Source of the DNA: Candidatus Aalborgicola danicus
GTDB taxonomy: Bacteria > Pseudomonadota > Gammaproteobacteria > Burkholderiales > Burkholderiaceae_C
Assembly (NCBI GenBank): GCA_016703945.1
Contig: JADJBC010000060.1
Span: 186,001-250,000, forward strand
Direction: 5' to 3'
Length of the DNA: 64,000 bases
The notes below the pieces were generated by a model that was not told the origin of the DNA, made no database searches, and saw only the letters and a program-made list of their open reading frames with translations. The stretch's first letter is position 1. Each line of letters starts with the position of its first letter. A program made the translations under genes and the position numbers. Below are positions 55,879 to 64,000 of this stretch, one piece after another.

Positions 55879-56211
55879 ATGCAATCCAACGACTTGTCAA
55901 TACCAGAGTGCGGGGGCGGCGAGTCCTTTGCGCTGATGGTGATGGGCCACAGCATGGCGCCCGAGTTTTTGGAGGGCGAAATCATCATCATCGAGCCCGA
56001 GGGCCTGGCCAAGGATGGCGCCTACGTGCTGGCCTGGCACAACGACGAGTGGACGTTCCGGCAATTGCTGCGGGCCAACGCCGGCTGGGTCTTGCACCCG
56101 CTGAGCCCGGAGTTTGCCGATGTGCCCCTGGCCGACCTGGCGGCCGTGCGTGGCGTCATCATCCAGAAGGCGTTGCCCGGCCGCCGCCGCGCCTCCAAGT
56201 TCTACGTCTAG
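55879..56211 (+). CDS. S24/LexA-type peptidase-like protein, probably inactive
   Basis: 110 residues with the LexA/signal-peptidase-like fold: FALMVMGHSMAPEFLEGEII contains the nucleophilic-Ser position (GHSM). In the segment WTFRQLL, where active members have a catalytic Lys (as in tvKrl), it has Arg, so proteolysis is doubtful. No DNA-binding domain is attached. It starts 4 bp after the reductase stop and probably shares the transcript. Confidence 0.72.
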   Translation: MQSNDLSIPECGGGESFALMVMGHSMAPEFLEGEIIIIEPEGLAKDGAYVLAWHNDEWTFRQLLRANAGWVLHPLSPEFADVPLADLAAVRGVIIQKALPGRRRASKFYV

Positions 56212-56242
56212 AAACTATTCTCCAACACCGAAGGACGGCGCC

Positions 56243-56461
56243 ATGCCTTATTACATCTACCGGGTGAAACCCTTTGCGCAGCTCGAAAAGCTGGCCACCT
56301 TTGACGCCTTCACAGAAGCCTCGGCACAGGCCAAGACCCTGCGCGCCGCGCAGAGCGGTGGGACGCCTGGAAAGATCAAATTGATGTTTGCAGAAAACGA
56401 GCTGCATGCGCAGGACCTGCTGTGCCAGGTGCGGGATGCGCCACCGAGGGGGGATGAGTAA
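56243..56461 (+). CDS. Small hypothetical protein ending the dsr-divergent operon
   Basis: 72 residues (MPYYIYRVKPFAQLEKLATF at the start, KIKLMFAENELHAQDLLCQV near the end), preceded by GAAGGACGG as ribosome site. The pattern of short strands and a helix suggests a small cytosolic alpha/beta protein. No motif assigned. It follows the S24-like gene by 31 bp. Confidence 0.65.
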   Translation: MPYYIYRVKPFAQLEKLATFDAFTEASAQAKTLRAAQSGGTPGKIKLMFAENELHAQDLLCQVRDAPPRGDE

Positions 56462-56530
56462 GTTGTTTTCGGTTGGAGACTGGCGTTCATCCCTAGGGGG
56501 TGTAGCAGTCGGGAGACTGCGTGCCGAATA

Positions 56531-56581
56531 GGCCGCTAGCCCCCGTGGAATATGCGTAGACAGCTCATATATTTGTAGCGT
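56531..56581 (+). repeat. Short intergenic repeat, family A, copy 7
   Basis: GGCCGCTAGCCCCCGTGGAA, then TATGCGTAGACAGCTCATAT, then ATTTGTAGCG. Lies downstream of the accessory operon, in a gap otherwise without features. Confidence 0.8.
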
Positions 56582-56656
56582 ATGGCATTGCTTTTTCATC
56601 GCGACCATCGGGGGGTCGAGTCTTGTGCGGGATGGCCGACGGATGGCACCACACCA

Positions 56657-57370
56657 TCAGCGCTCTATTGCGGTCGCAACAATCGCACTGTAGTCCACCA
56701 CATTCATGTATTGTGGAACATAGGTTACGCCCTGGTTAAGGAGAGTTGCCACAAACGATCGCAAATGATTGCGGGAACCTTTGAGCAAACTCTCATACAC
56801 CAGCCGAATGTCCTGATTGTCTACCGCTAGTAGCGCCGTGTTGATGTCCATCATGTCAATCTCCTCAATCACGGCGCCCGCCCTGAGCGCCTCTGTCAGT
56901 GATAGCGTGCCACTTGCAACTAATTGGGTGTAAAGCAACTGCAGGGAGGTATTCTGGAAAACGCCTGTCGCCAGGGTCGATGCGGGATCAGGCAGGCCGT
57001 AACGCACCAGCAATTGGCGCACAGCCTCGGTATGGGTTGCCTCGCTGTTCGCAATATTGCCAAATACCCGGACATTGGCACCCCAGCGGGCGTCCAACTG
57101 TGCATACACATCGTGCGCCAGCTTCTCCTCTTCACGCATAAAAACCAACGTGGCCATTTCGGCAGCGGAGAGGGCTTCCACTGGCAATGCCGTCAGCGTG
57201 CTGCCCAGCAAAACACGGTCAAAGCCGGAGGCACCATTGGCATCTACGACAAGCGGTTGCCCCATGTCGGGTCCATTGCCCCCCTGGCCGGAGCTACCGC
57301 CGCCCCCGCACGCGTTCAAAGTCAAAGCTGCGAGTAAAGCTACTGTGGGAGCGAGACCATATTTTTTCAT
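56657..57370 (-). CDS. DUF2202-type ferritin-like lipoprotein
   Basis: 237 residues with a lipoprotein signal (TLNACGGGGSS, lipidated Cys near residue 21). The mature part holds MREEEKLAHDVYAQLDARWG, ANSEATHTEAVRQLLVRYGL and VYESLLKGSRNHLRSF. The repeated E-x-x-H-type pattern of DUF2202 suggests a ferritin-like four-helix bundle that may bind two metal ions. Function unproven. It lies 33 bp downstream of the small secreted protein gene on the same strand. Confidence 0.85.
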   Translation of the reverse strand: MKKYGLAPTVALLAALTLNACGGGGSSGQGGNGPDMGQPLVVDANGASGFDRVLLGSTLTALPVEALSAAEMATLVFMREEEKLAHDVYAQLDARWGANVRVFGNIANSEATHTEAVRQLLVRYGLPDPASTLATGVFQNTSLQLLYTQLVASGTLSLTEALRAGAVIEEIDMMDINTALLAVDNQDIRLVYESLLKGSRNHLRSFVATLLNQGVTYVPQYMNVVDYSAIVATAIER

Positions 57371-57403
57371 GATGAATGTCCTTAAAAACGCGAAAGAAAC
57401 CGG

Positions 57404-57658
57404 TTAACGCTTGTGGCCCATACCACCGCGCGCGCCACCACCGTGCACCCGGACTTGCTGGCGGCTCTCAAACCCTGCCCCGTAGGGCAAACGCTTAACA
57501 ATCGCCGCCTCCTGTTCGACGGCTTTGGGCGTTGAAAGAGGGCCTGTACCAGTGGGCGCCGACGGCGTTTGGATCGGCGCCATTGGTACAGGCTGCGCAA
57601 CGGCCGATACGCTCGCCATCAGCAAAAACCAGGCTGGGAGTGAAATATGCTTGTTCAT
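57404..57658 (-). CDS. Small secreted hypothetical protein
   Basis: 84 residues with a signal peptide (HISLPAWFLLMASVSAVAQP), a proline-rich middle (PVPMAPIQTPSAPTGTGPL) and a glycine- and arginine-rich end (RVHGGGARGGMGHKR). No domain recognised. It is divergent from the two-component genes, suggesting it may be one of their targets together with the DUF2202 gene. Confidence 0.6.
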   Translation of the reverse strand: MNKHISLPAWFLLMASVSAVAQPVPMAPIQTPSAPTGTGPLSTPKAVEQEAAIVKRLPYGAGFESRQQVRVHGGGARGGMGHKR

Positions 57659-57811
57659 GGTGACTTGGGGGTGGGTGTTTGTATGGTGCGAGGCCCATGT
57701 CGCGGCGTCATGTCGCAATCGGCTCCATGTGTATCCGTTTGTCGCCAAGGGTGTCGCTGTGTGTCATGGCCGATGAACATTCCGACCCGTGCCGTAAACT
57801 GAACGCTCATC

Positions 57812-58531
57812 ATGAGCACACCGTCTTTCCCACGCATTCTTGTTGTCGACGATGACCCTGATTTGCGCGACCTGCTCAGCACCTATCTCGGTGGCAATGG
57901 GTTTGAGGTCATCACCGCCAGCGACGGTGTTTCCATGCGAACTGCGATGGCCCACTCCATGCCCGATGCCATCGTGCTGGACTTGATGCTGCCTGGTGAA
58001 GACGGCCTGTCGTTAACCCGGTGGGTGCGCACGCAGTCGGCGGTGCCCATCTTGATGTTGTCAGCCCGTGGCGAAGAGATGGACCGGGTGGTCGGGCTCG
58101 AAGTTGGGGCAGACGACTATCTGGCCAAACCATTCGGCCCACGGGAATTGCTTGCTCGCCTTCGGGCCCTTTTGAGACGCGGTAACCCGGTCACAACGCA
58201 GACACCTGCACCACCGGGGCACGGGCAGTTTGGCCCCTTTTCACTGGACACTTTTGGCCGTCGGCTCATGCGTGGCGGACTCGAAGTACACCTGACCAGC
58301 GCCGAGTTTGACTTGCTTGCCGCATTTGTTGTGCACGCCAACCGCGTGCTGTCGCGCGATATGCTGGTCGACCTGCTGCGGGGCTATGACCGGGACCCTT
58401 TTGACCGCAGCATTGACAACCGTGTCACCCGTTTACGGCGCAAGATCGAAGCCGATCCGACCGCTCCGGCCTACATTCGAACAGTGCGCGGCGAAGGTTA
58501 TCTGTTCAACCCGCACGGAGGCCCGCCCTGA
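57812..58531 (+). CDS. OmpR-family response regulator
   Basis: 239 residues. Receiver: ILVVDDDPDLRDLL at the N-terminus, the phosphorylated Asp in AIVLDLMLPGEDGLSL near residue 57, the Lys in YLAKPFGPRELLARLRALLR. Winged-helix output domain: LTSAEFDLLAAFVVHANRVL and RSIDNRVTRLRRKIEADP. It is encoded with a histidine kinase and a haem c protein, and divergent from secreted-protein genes. The stimulus is unknown. Confidence 0.93.
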   Translation: MSTPSFPRILVVDDDPDLRDLLSTYLGGNGFEVITASDGVSMRTAMAHSMPDAIVLDLMLPGEDGLSLTRWVRTQSAVPILMLSARGEEMDRVVGLEVGADDYLAKPFGPRELLARLRALLRRGNPVTTQTPAPPGHGQFGPFSLDTFGRRLMRGGLEVHLTSAEFDLLAAFVVHANRVLSRDMLVDLLRGYDRDPFDRSIDNRVTRLRRKIEADPTAPAYIRTVRGEGYLFNPHGGPP

Positions 58532-58545
58532 AAGCTCCATCCAGT

Positions 58546-59868
58546 TTGGCGCGACAGACCACATGGTTGCTGGCCGGGGCATTTGTCGTGGTGGAACTTC
58601 TGGTGGTGACCCTGTTTGTCGTCTTCGTGCTGCTCCCACTGGCGCGCCGCTCGGCCGATGACCTGGCCGGCTTGATGGTTCTTTCCGCACAGACCTGGGC
58701 CGAATTGCCACCCCTGACACGTCCTGAGTTTGAGGAAGAGTTGTTGGCCAGCCATTCCCTGGCCCTGAGACCGGCCAACGCAGCCGTCGGTCGAGATGAA
58801 TGGCACCCGTTTTTCTTTTACATTTTGGAAGATGCCCTTGCGCGACGCACCGGTGTGACTCGGCACTTGCTGAGCGAATCCACACCGCAAGGCACCTGGT
58901 ATTGGTCAACCATTGAAACGGGTAGCGGCGCGTTGTCGGTCGGACTTTCCAATACCCGTATTGGCAGCCAACCGCTCGTCGCCCTGTTGGTCGCGCTGGT
59001 CGCGGGCTTGTTGGTTGCTGCCGCACTGGCACTGTGGCTGGCGCGTCGCATCACGCGGCCTTTGGCACTGCTTGAAGCTGCGAGTGCCCGAATCGGGCAA
59101 GGTACAGGCCCATCGCTTCTGCCCGAGACCGGCCCCCGGGAAGTGGCAGCTTTGAGCCGGCGCTTCAACGCCATGGCACTACAAGTGCAGGATTTGCTTA
59201 CGGCGCGCACCACTTTGTTGGCCGGTGTGTCGCACGACCTTCGCACTCCGCTGGCACGGATGCGGCTGGCGCTCGAAATCATGAAGACGGATCCCGCAGC
59301 GGCCTTGATCGCCCGCATGGAGCACGACATTGAGCAGATGAACCAGTTGATCGCCAATGTGCTGGACCTTGCGCGCGGGCTGGAACACGAGGTACCCGTG
59401 ACCACCGAACTGAGCGATTTTTTGAACGAAATTGCGGTTGACTTTTCTGCAAGCGGTAGCGTGATATTCGTAGATTGCCAGCCGGGCCAGCCGGGCCAGG
59501 TGGCCATTGCCCGCCATGCGCTACGCCGCGCCATTGGCAATCTGCTGCAAAACGCCCAGCGCTACGCAGCCGGCGCGCGCGTCGATCTGGTCTGCTCGGT
59601 TGAGCGCCCGGGCTGGCGCATTGGCATACTGGATCGGGGACCCGGCATTGACCCCAGCAGAATAGAGGTCATGTTTCAGCCCTTTCATCGGGGGGACCCC
59701 TCGCGTAGCCCCGCAACCGGCGGCTCCGGGTTAGGTCTGGCGATTGTGCGAGAGCTGGCACACGCCAATGGCTGGGTCGTGACGCTGTCTAGCCGCCCCG
59801 GTGGTGGCCTGGAGGCGTGGATCACTGCGACTATTCTTGATTCATCATTCAACGGGAGAACTCTATGA
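58546..59868 (+). CDS. Membrane histidine kinase
   Basis: 440 residues with two membrane segments (WLLAGAFVVVELLVVTLFVV; LVALLVALVAGLLVAAALAL) around a periplasmic domain of about 110 residues. HAMP follows (ARRITRPLALLEAASARIG), then HisKA with GVSHDLRTPLARMRLALEI and HATPase with NLLQNAQRYAAGARV, DRGPGID and GGSGLGLAIV. No ATG fits; I take the TTG 14 bp after the regulator stop, and a CTG six codons earlier is an alternative. Its stop overlaps the next start (ATGA). Confidence 0.9.
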   Translation: MARQTTWLLAGAFVVVELLVVTLFVVFVLLPLARRSADDLAGLMVLSAQTWAELPPLTRPEFEEELLASHSLALRPANAAVGRDEWHPFFFYILEDALARRTGVTRHLLSESTPQGTWYWSTIETGSGALSVGLSNTRIGSQPLVALLVALVAGLLVAAALALWLARRITRPLALLEAASARIGQGTGPSLLPETGPREVAALSRRFNAMALQVQDLLTARTTLLAGVSHDLRTPLARMRLALEIMKTDPAAALIARMEHDIEQMNQLIANVLDLARGLEHEVPVTTELSDFLNEIAVDFSASGSVIFVDCQPGQPGQVAIARHALRRAIGNLLQNAQRYAAGARVDLVCSVERPGWRIGILDRGPGIDPSRIEVMFQPFHRGDPSRSPATGGSGLGLAIVRELAHANGWVVTLSSRPGGGLEAWITATILDSSFNGRTL

Positions 59869-60326
59869 AACACCTCTTTGTCAATCGAACCTGCTTGGCC
59901 CGCCTTTGCCTTGTTTGGGCCAGTGGCCTGCTGATATCGCATGCAGCACTGGCCGAAGACACCAGGCAACGTGCAACGCTGCCTGCGGCCGCGCAAGAAT
60001 CACTGCGGCGGGAAATGGTGGACAACCTGCTCGCGATCAATGAAGTCCTGACCCTCATGGCGACGGGCAAAATCAAGGAGGCAGGCGACGTCGCGGAGCT
60101 AAAGCTAGGTGTCAGCGCACAAGGCAAAAATCGCAGTTTGCCTTTCGACGCCCGCCCTGGACCTCACATGCCAGCCGACATGCATGCACTGGGCATGGAT
60201 GGCCACAAAGCCGCGAGTGAATTTGCCAAGGCTGCACGCGCGGGTGAGCGCGACCGCGCGCTGACGCTCCTGCCCAATTTGACCAGCGCCTGCGTGGCCT
60301 GCCACTATTCTTGGCGGACGCGTTGA
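59865..60326 (+). CDS. Periplasmic haem c protein of the kinase operon
   Basis: 153 residues with a signal peptide (VWASGLLISHAALAED) and one haem c site near the C-terminus (TSACVACHYSWRTR). The preceding helical part (MVDNLLAINEVLTLMATGKI; AASEFAKAARAGERDRALTL) and the C-terminal CxxCH are as in cytochrome c-prime-like four-helix bundles. Translationally coupled to the kinase gene, so it may be sensed by, or be an output of, this system. Confidence 0.8.
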   Translation: MKHLFVNRTCLARLCLVWASGLLISHAALAEDTRQRATLPAAAQESLRREMVDNLLAINEVLTLMATGKIKEAGDVAELKLGVSAQGKNRSLPFDARPGPHMPADMHALGMDGHKAASEFAKAARAGERDRALTLLPNLTSACVACHYSWRTR

Positions 60327-60563
60327 AAACATGTTGGCCTGTTTTTCCATTTTGACGAGGGCGGGCTGCTGAACATGCAGCACGTCTGCCAACATCTATT
60401 GCGAAAGCCCATGGGCGTAGCATGGAGTGGTGTCGGCCAATCTTGGTCGGTGGCGCCTTTGAGGCAGCAGAACTAGATGCCAAAAGAGCGATAGAACAGG
60501 CTTGTCAATTGGCTTCCATGGTTTAACTGGAAATGGTGCCCGCTGTGCATCGGGATGTGCGGT
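60327..60563. other. Gap before the M3 peptidase gene
   Basis: About 240 bp between two converging genes. GCTGCTGAACATGCAGCACG contains a short inverted repeat (CTGC/GCAG). No gene, repeat copy or clear terminator seen. Confidence 0.35.
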
Positions 60564-62258
60564 CTACACACCAAGCCAGCGCTTGGCCTGACCGACGACA
60601 TCGGTCAGGCATCCGTCATCGAAGGGCGACACGAGACCAGCAGCTCGCACCAGCGACTGGAAAGGCGCCTCGCCGCCGCGGCGGCACAGCGCGGCATAGT
60701 CCTTCATCGCGGCCGCCCGGTCCTTGCTGGCGCGCACCCAAAATTGCATGGCACACGTCTCGGCAAGTACATAGTCAATGTAATAAAAGGGAGTGCCGTA
60801 GATGTGGGACTGCGCCTGCCACATGCCGCCCTGGCTCGCATGCGACATCCCGCCGTAGTTGCGCCAAGGGAGGTACGTCCGCTCCATCTCCTGCCACATC
60901 TCGCGGCGGCGCTGAGCTGTCGCATCTGGCTCTGCATACACGAGGTGCTGAAAATGATCGACCGCCGAACCATAGGGCAAAAAGGCGAGTTTGCTTTGCA
61001 GCTCCTGGCGACGGAAACGGTCGGCGTCGTCTTTGCCGAAAAACTCCTCCATCCAAGGCCAGGTCAAGTACTCCAGACTCATTGAGTGAACCTCCGCAGC
61101 GTCGGCGCTCGGCCAGTAGTAGTCGGACAAACGCTGTTGGCGTGAGGAATAGTTCTGGTAAGCGTGTCCCATCTCGTGGGTAAAGACGGTGACGTCGGCA
61201 CTGGTGCCGTTGAAATTTGCAAAAATGAACGGCAGGCCCCACTCGGTGATGCTGGTGCAGTAGCCGCCACCGGCCTTGCCGTCACGGGCCTTGAGGTCAA
61301 GCAGACCGCGCTCGCGCATCTGCGCGAAGAACACGCCCATGTCGTTACCAAGCTCTTCAAACATCGTTTGGGCGCGCGCCACCATCCAATCGTGGTCGCC
61401 TTTCTGGCGGGGGCTGCCCTGGATGTCCCAGACCTTTTCATCCCAAGACATCACCTTGTCTATGCCAAGGTCCCTGGCTTGCGTCTGCTTGAGTGCGAAG
61501 GCAAGCGGTACGATGTCATCGCGAATCTGTTCGCGAAATTCGGCGACGGCCGCCTGGTCATAGTCGTTGCGTTGGCGCATGCGGTAGGCCATTTCAACGT
61601 AGTTCTTGAAGCCAAGCTTCTGCGACATTGCGTGGCGCAGCGTGACCAGCTCGTCGAAGATCGCGTCAAGCTCGGCCGCGTTGGAGGCGAACCATCCCCA
61701 CTGTGCCTCACTTGCGGCCTGCCGGGTGGCGCGGTCAGCGTGCATCGTGAATGCAGCAAGACGCGAGAGGTTGTAGCTCTCACCACGGAAGGGGATTTGC
61801 GCTGCAGACTTGAGTGACGTGTACTTGGAGGCCAGCTTGCTTTCGGCGACGAGATCGGCCTCGATCTTGGGATCGAAGGTGATCACATCGTTCTCCCACA
61901 TGCGAAACGCTTGTGCACCGAAGGCCGTTTCGAGCTCAGCGCGGTGCGGCGACTTGAGGAGCATCTTCTTGAACTCGGTTTCAGGGCCGAGGAATTTGGG
62001 CGAAAGCTCCGACTCACGGTCTTTGGCGGCCTTGTAGGCTTCGTTTCTGGTGTCCTGCGTGAAGCGAACGTGTACCACGCTCTGCCAAGTGCCTATTCTG
62101 ATGCGCAAAGCGTCCCAGCGCTCAATCGCTGCCACTCGACCGGCGGCGTCGGTTGCTGCTTCAAACGCGGCGTTTATTGTTGCGTACTCGGCGACGACGG
62201 AGTCAAGGTTTGGGGTCTCAGGCTTGAACGTATCGAAGTTCGGAAGTGTGGTGTGCAT
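60564..62258 (-). CDS. M3-family oligoendopeptidase (PepF-like)
   Basis: 564 residues. The zinc motif HEMGHAYQN near residue 355 is preceded by GGYCTSITEWGLPFIFANFN. The third ligand is in AEVHSMSLEYL, and GTPFYYIDYVLAETCAMQFW is the usual conserved end. The cytoplasmic family cleaves short peptides. The ATG starting HTTLPNFDTF is chosen over one 60 bases upstream. It is in a single-gene unit. Confidence 0.9.
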   Translation of the reverse strand: MHTTLPNFDTFKPETPNLDSVVAEYATINAAFEAATDAAGRVAAIERWDALRIRIGTWQSVVHVRFTQDTRNEAYKAAKDRESELSPKFLGPETEFKKMLLKSPHRAELETAFGAQAFRMWENDVITFDPKIEADLVAESKLASKYTSLKSAAQIPFRGESYNLSRLAAFTMHADRATRQAASEAQWGWFASNAAELDAIFDELVTLRHAMSQKLGFKNYVEMAYRMRQRNDYDQAAVAEFREQIRDDIVPLAFALKQTQARDLGIDKVMSWDEKVWDIQGSPRQKGDHDWMVARAQTMFEELGNDMGVFFAQMRERGLLDLKARDGKAGGGYCTSITEWGLPFIFANFNGTSADVTVFTHEMGHAYQNYSSRQQRLSDYYWPSADAAEVHSMSLEYLTWPWMEEFFGKDDADRFRRQELQSKLAFLPYGSAVDHFQHLVYAEPDATAQRRREMWQEMERTYLPWRNYGGMSHASQGGMWQAQSHIYGTPFYYIDYVLAETCAMQFWVRASKDRAAAMKDYAALCRRGGEAPFQSLVRAAGLVSPFDDGCLTDVVGQAKRWLGV

Positions 62259-62564
62259 GCGTGCCTCTGTGCTGCGGGAACGCGAAATGGTACGCCAAGT
62301 GCTCAAGTCACGATGCATGCCAATGCGGCGAATTGATAAGGCAGTTCAACCACACTGGGCCAAGTACCGCACCGTGGAAGCGCTGTCACAACATGCGCAG
62401 TGGCGTCACATCAGAGTGGAAGACGGGCCTGGTCGCGCTCTTGGACGAAGCTTCCGCGTCAAGCTCTGGCCCACGCTTGGTGCGTCCCACCCGAACAACC
62501 GACATTTCAGCGGCATTGAACGTCGCTTGATGGCGCTGCGAGAGGGACTGTTTGTTAACGGGCA

Positions 62565-62714
62565 CAGCTGTGGGGCGAAACCCGCCGCCTGACCCGCTTC
62601 CCCAACATTGGCCACACACCGTGTGTGATGAACATGCCGCCCACCACCATCAACCTGCTGGCCAGCAAGGCGTTTGCGGTTACATCGAATTTGCGCCGGT
62701 GCCGAGTTTTGTAG
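62565..62714 (+). pseudogene. Possible remnant of a gene 3' end
   Basis: An open stretch ending in TAG reads QLWGETRRLTRFPNIGHTP, then NMPPTTINLLASKAFAV. Its composition resembles real coding sequence and it has no start or upstream continuation because a TAA lies just before. I do not recognise the parent family. Confidence 0.3.
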
Positions 62715-62753
62715 CCCCTTACGGGGATTGAATCAGAATCAATGTGCCAAATT

Positions 62754-62803
62754 GGCCTTCAGCCCACGTCGAATAAGCGTGAGTAGCTATTATTTTTGTA
62801 GCG
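62754..62803 (+). repeat. Short intergenic repeat, family A, copy 8
   Basis: TGGCCTTCAGCCCACGTCGA, then ATAAGCGTGAGTAGCTATTA, then TTTTTGTAGCGA. A slightly diverged copy. Confidence 0.75.
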
Positions 62804-63007
62804 AACAGAGGTCTGGATCGCCCTTTACAAGAGTCGCACACGAGTGTCCGGTATCTGGAAGCCCGATCACACAAATTCTGCGGCCGGGTAGACGCCCTTC
62901 GCGGCGGACTTCGAAGTGCCCTTTGCAGAAGTTCGATCTCTTGGCAGCGTTGCCAGACACCGGCCGTTCGATTGGAGTGGTAGAAAGATGGCTCTATTGG
63001 CAATCGG

Positions 63008-63645
63008 TTACCCATCACGCCCGAAGACGCTTGGTGCGGTAAGTTGCTTGACCACTGAAAGATCGGCAGGCGCTTTCTGGCCCCATACGCGCAACGCCTC
63101 CAGTTGCGCCAGAAATGCGCTCGCAGAAATTTCCTTGTCCCGGTTCTCAGATCGTTCCTTCAGCCGCTCCAGGAACGCTTTGCCTGCTTCGATGCCGGTG
63201 GGGGTGCGGGTAAAGAACAGAAACTGCTTGGCATCCTGGCCCGTAAAGAAGCCCCGCAACATGTCGTAAAAGGTCACCCCCGCCACTGCACTGATGCCAC
63301 GGTTGTCAAAAGCAATCACATGGTGCTTTGCCGCAATGCCGTCCATGATCCGGGGGTCCCAGTTGTCCAGCACGGCGGCCAGATGGATCAGAAACACCAC
63401 GGGTGTTCCGCCGTTCTGCTTTCCCAACTCCCGGTACGCGAAGCTGACATCGCCCGCCGTGATGGTTTGCGTGGCCACGCTTTTCCAGGTATCCACCGAC
63501 GTTTGATTGGACACCCCTTCTGCTGCCCCTGCCGCCGTTGAAAAGAGGGCAGCAGCCATGGTGAACCCCGCGCAACACGCGCAAATGCATGCGCGATTCC
63601 TCGATTGGTGCCGGTGGCAGGATTAACAGAATTTTGGATTTTCAT
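63008..63645 (-). pseudogene. Decayed alpha/beta hydrolase
   Basis: The ATG with AGGAG upstream starts MKIQNSVNPATGTNRGIAH, then the frame shifts into AAALFSTAAGAAEGVSNQT. The core begins normally (GDVSFAYRELGKQNGGTPVV, HVIAFDNRGISA) but jumps straight to VTFYDMLRGFFTGQDAKQFL. The roughly 60 residues that should hold the nucleophile elbow (GxSxG) are missing. It then ends early after KAPADLSVVKQ with an unrelated tail and no catalytic Asp-His region. A frameshift, an internal deletion and a lost end make it non-functional. Confidence 0.82.
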
Positions 63646-63733
63646 AAGGGACTCCTGAGGGTTAAATGGATACTTCGCATGACGGTCGTCATACTTGAGG
63701 GCGTGCCAATGCGTGGAATGCATCGGCAACGCT

Positions 63734-64000
63734 CTACCGAACCTTGATCACGACCTTGCCTTTGGCACGTCCGCTTTCGACGTAAGCCAAGGCCTCGTTG
63801 GTAGCCTCAAAGGGGAAGACCTTATCGACAACCGGGCGTATGGCACCCGACTCAATCAACGGTGTGATTTGTCGCAACTGACTTCCGCTGGCTTTCATGA
63901 ACAGGAAGGAATAGTCCACGTTGAGGTGCTTGGCTTTTCTGCGGGTGTCAAAGCTCAGTGCGCGCAAAACTTGCTTCACGAACCATGGGGCCTTGATTTC
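63734..64000 (-). CDS. Zinc-type alcohol dehydrogenase / quinone oxidoreductase, C-terminal part (cut by the window edge)
   Basis: The frame is open to the last base, so only the final 88 residues are seen: VDYSFLFMKASGSQLRQITP, then IESGAIRPVVDKVFPFEATN, then EALAYVESGRAKGKVVIKV. This is the standard end of medium-chain NADPH:quinone or enone reductases. They reduce quinones or activated double bonds with NADPH. The nucleotide-binding part is outside the window. It lies 88 bp upstream of the decayed hydrolase on the same strand. Confidence 0.88.
   Translation of the reverse strand, partial: EIKAPWFVKQVLRALSFDTRRKAKHLNVDYSFLFMKASGSQLRQITPLIESGAIRPVVDKVFPFEATNEALAYVESGRAKGKVVIKVR

Larger units (their letters stand above)
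62259..63007. other. Gene-poor stretch with fragments
   Basis: About 750 bp without an intact gene. It holds a possible gene-end fragment (about 62565-62714) and repeat A copy 8. The rest (62300-62560 and 62810-63007) has only short open frames without recognisable protein similarity, and looks like eroded sequence. Confidence 0.5.

Noticed and set aside
51301..56530. Search for a CRISPR array beside the Cas6-like gene
   Set aside because: No series of equally spaced direct repeats occurs here or elsewhere in the window; the repeat families A, B and C are dispersed single copies.

Overview
The window looks like the chromosome of a betaproteobacterium, most likely Burkholderiales/Comamonadaceae close to Rhodoferax. 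This rests on the overall gene style, the high GC, a CbbR-linked Calvin-cycle operon and several short intergenic repeats of a kind I associate with that family. The genus is an inference. Gene content points to a chemolithoautotroph or mixotroph that oxidises reduced sulfur.

Layout. 1-6.7 kb: mixed genes (end of a sigma-54 activator, enoyl-CoA hydratase, matrixin-like protease, VOC, HAD and GNAT proteins, an Mrr-type restriction enzyme). 7-8.4 kb: a tryptophanase-family lyase. 8.4-18.4 kb: cbbR divergent from a Calvin-cycle operon (cbbY, rpe, fbp, prk, tkt, gph, pgk, fba). No Rubisco gene is in the window. 18.4-21.8 kb: an AT-richer, minus-strand three-gene cassette (HEPN-like protein, KGGVGR-variant ATPase, P-loop ATPase), lodged between intact fba and a 0.55-kb partial copy of its 3' end. 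A smaller fba scrap lies 0.8 kb further on. The cassette is the best candidate here for an undescribed defence system. 22.5-23.7 kb: a membrane protein and a rhodanese.

23.8-35.5 kb is one long minus-strand operon: soeABC (sulfite dehydrogenase), a haem c protein, a TauE/SafE exporter with a small membrane partner, a double Usp protein, a CMD-Rieske fusion, an OmpP1/FadL porin, a sulfide:quinone oxidoreductase-like flavoprotein and an exported protein. 35.7-37.6 kb: a NarX/NarL-like two-component pair. 37.6-51.3 kb: a complete reverse-type dsr operon, dsrABEFHCMKLJOPNR followed by a sirohaem methyltransferase gene. Its dsrN is fused to a cysteine-poor DsrC-like domain. 51.5-56.5 kb: a plus-strand operon divergent from dsrA with a Cas6-like protein but no CRISPR array, a cysteine-less DsrC paralogue, a TauD-like dioxygenase, an HTH-ferredoxin-reductase fusion, an S24-like protein and three small or unknown proteins. 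56.6-64 kb: a DUF2202 lipoprotein, an OmpR-type two-component system with a haem c protein, an M3 peptidase, a decayed alpha/beta hydrolase and the end of an alcohol-dehydrogenase-like gene.

How it fits together: sulfide and stored sulfur would be oxidised by the SQR-like enzyme and the DsrEFH-DsrC-DsrAB/DsrMKJOP relay, sulfite by SoeABC, with electrons reaching quinone for CO2 fixation by the cbb genes. A palindrome, TACCCATTTGGG(C/T)TA, occurs in both the dsrA and the soeA promoter regions, with the NarXL-like pair encoded between the two operons. This suggests shared control.

Caveat: at least seven genes carry one or two single-base frameshifts (tkt, gph, tauE, the haem c gene, soeB, soeA, tauD-like), mostly in short homopolymer runs. 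They look more like sequencing errors than real decay, and I annotate those genes as full length.
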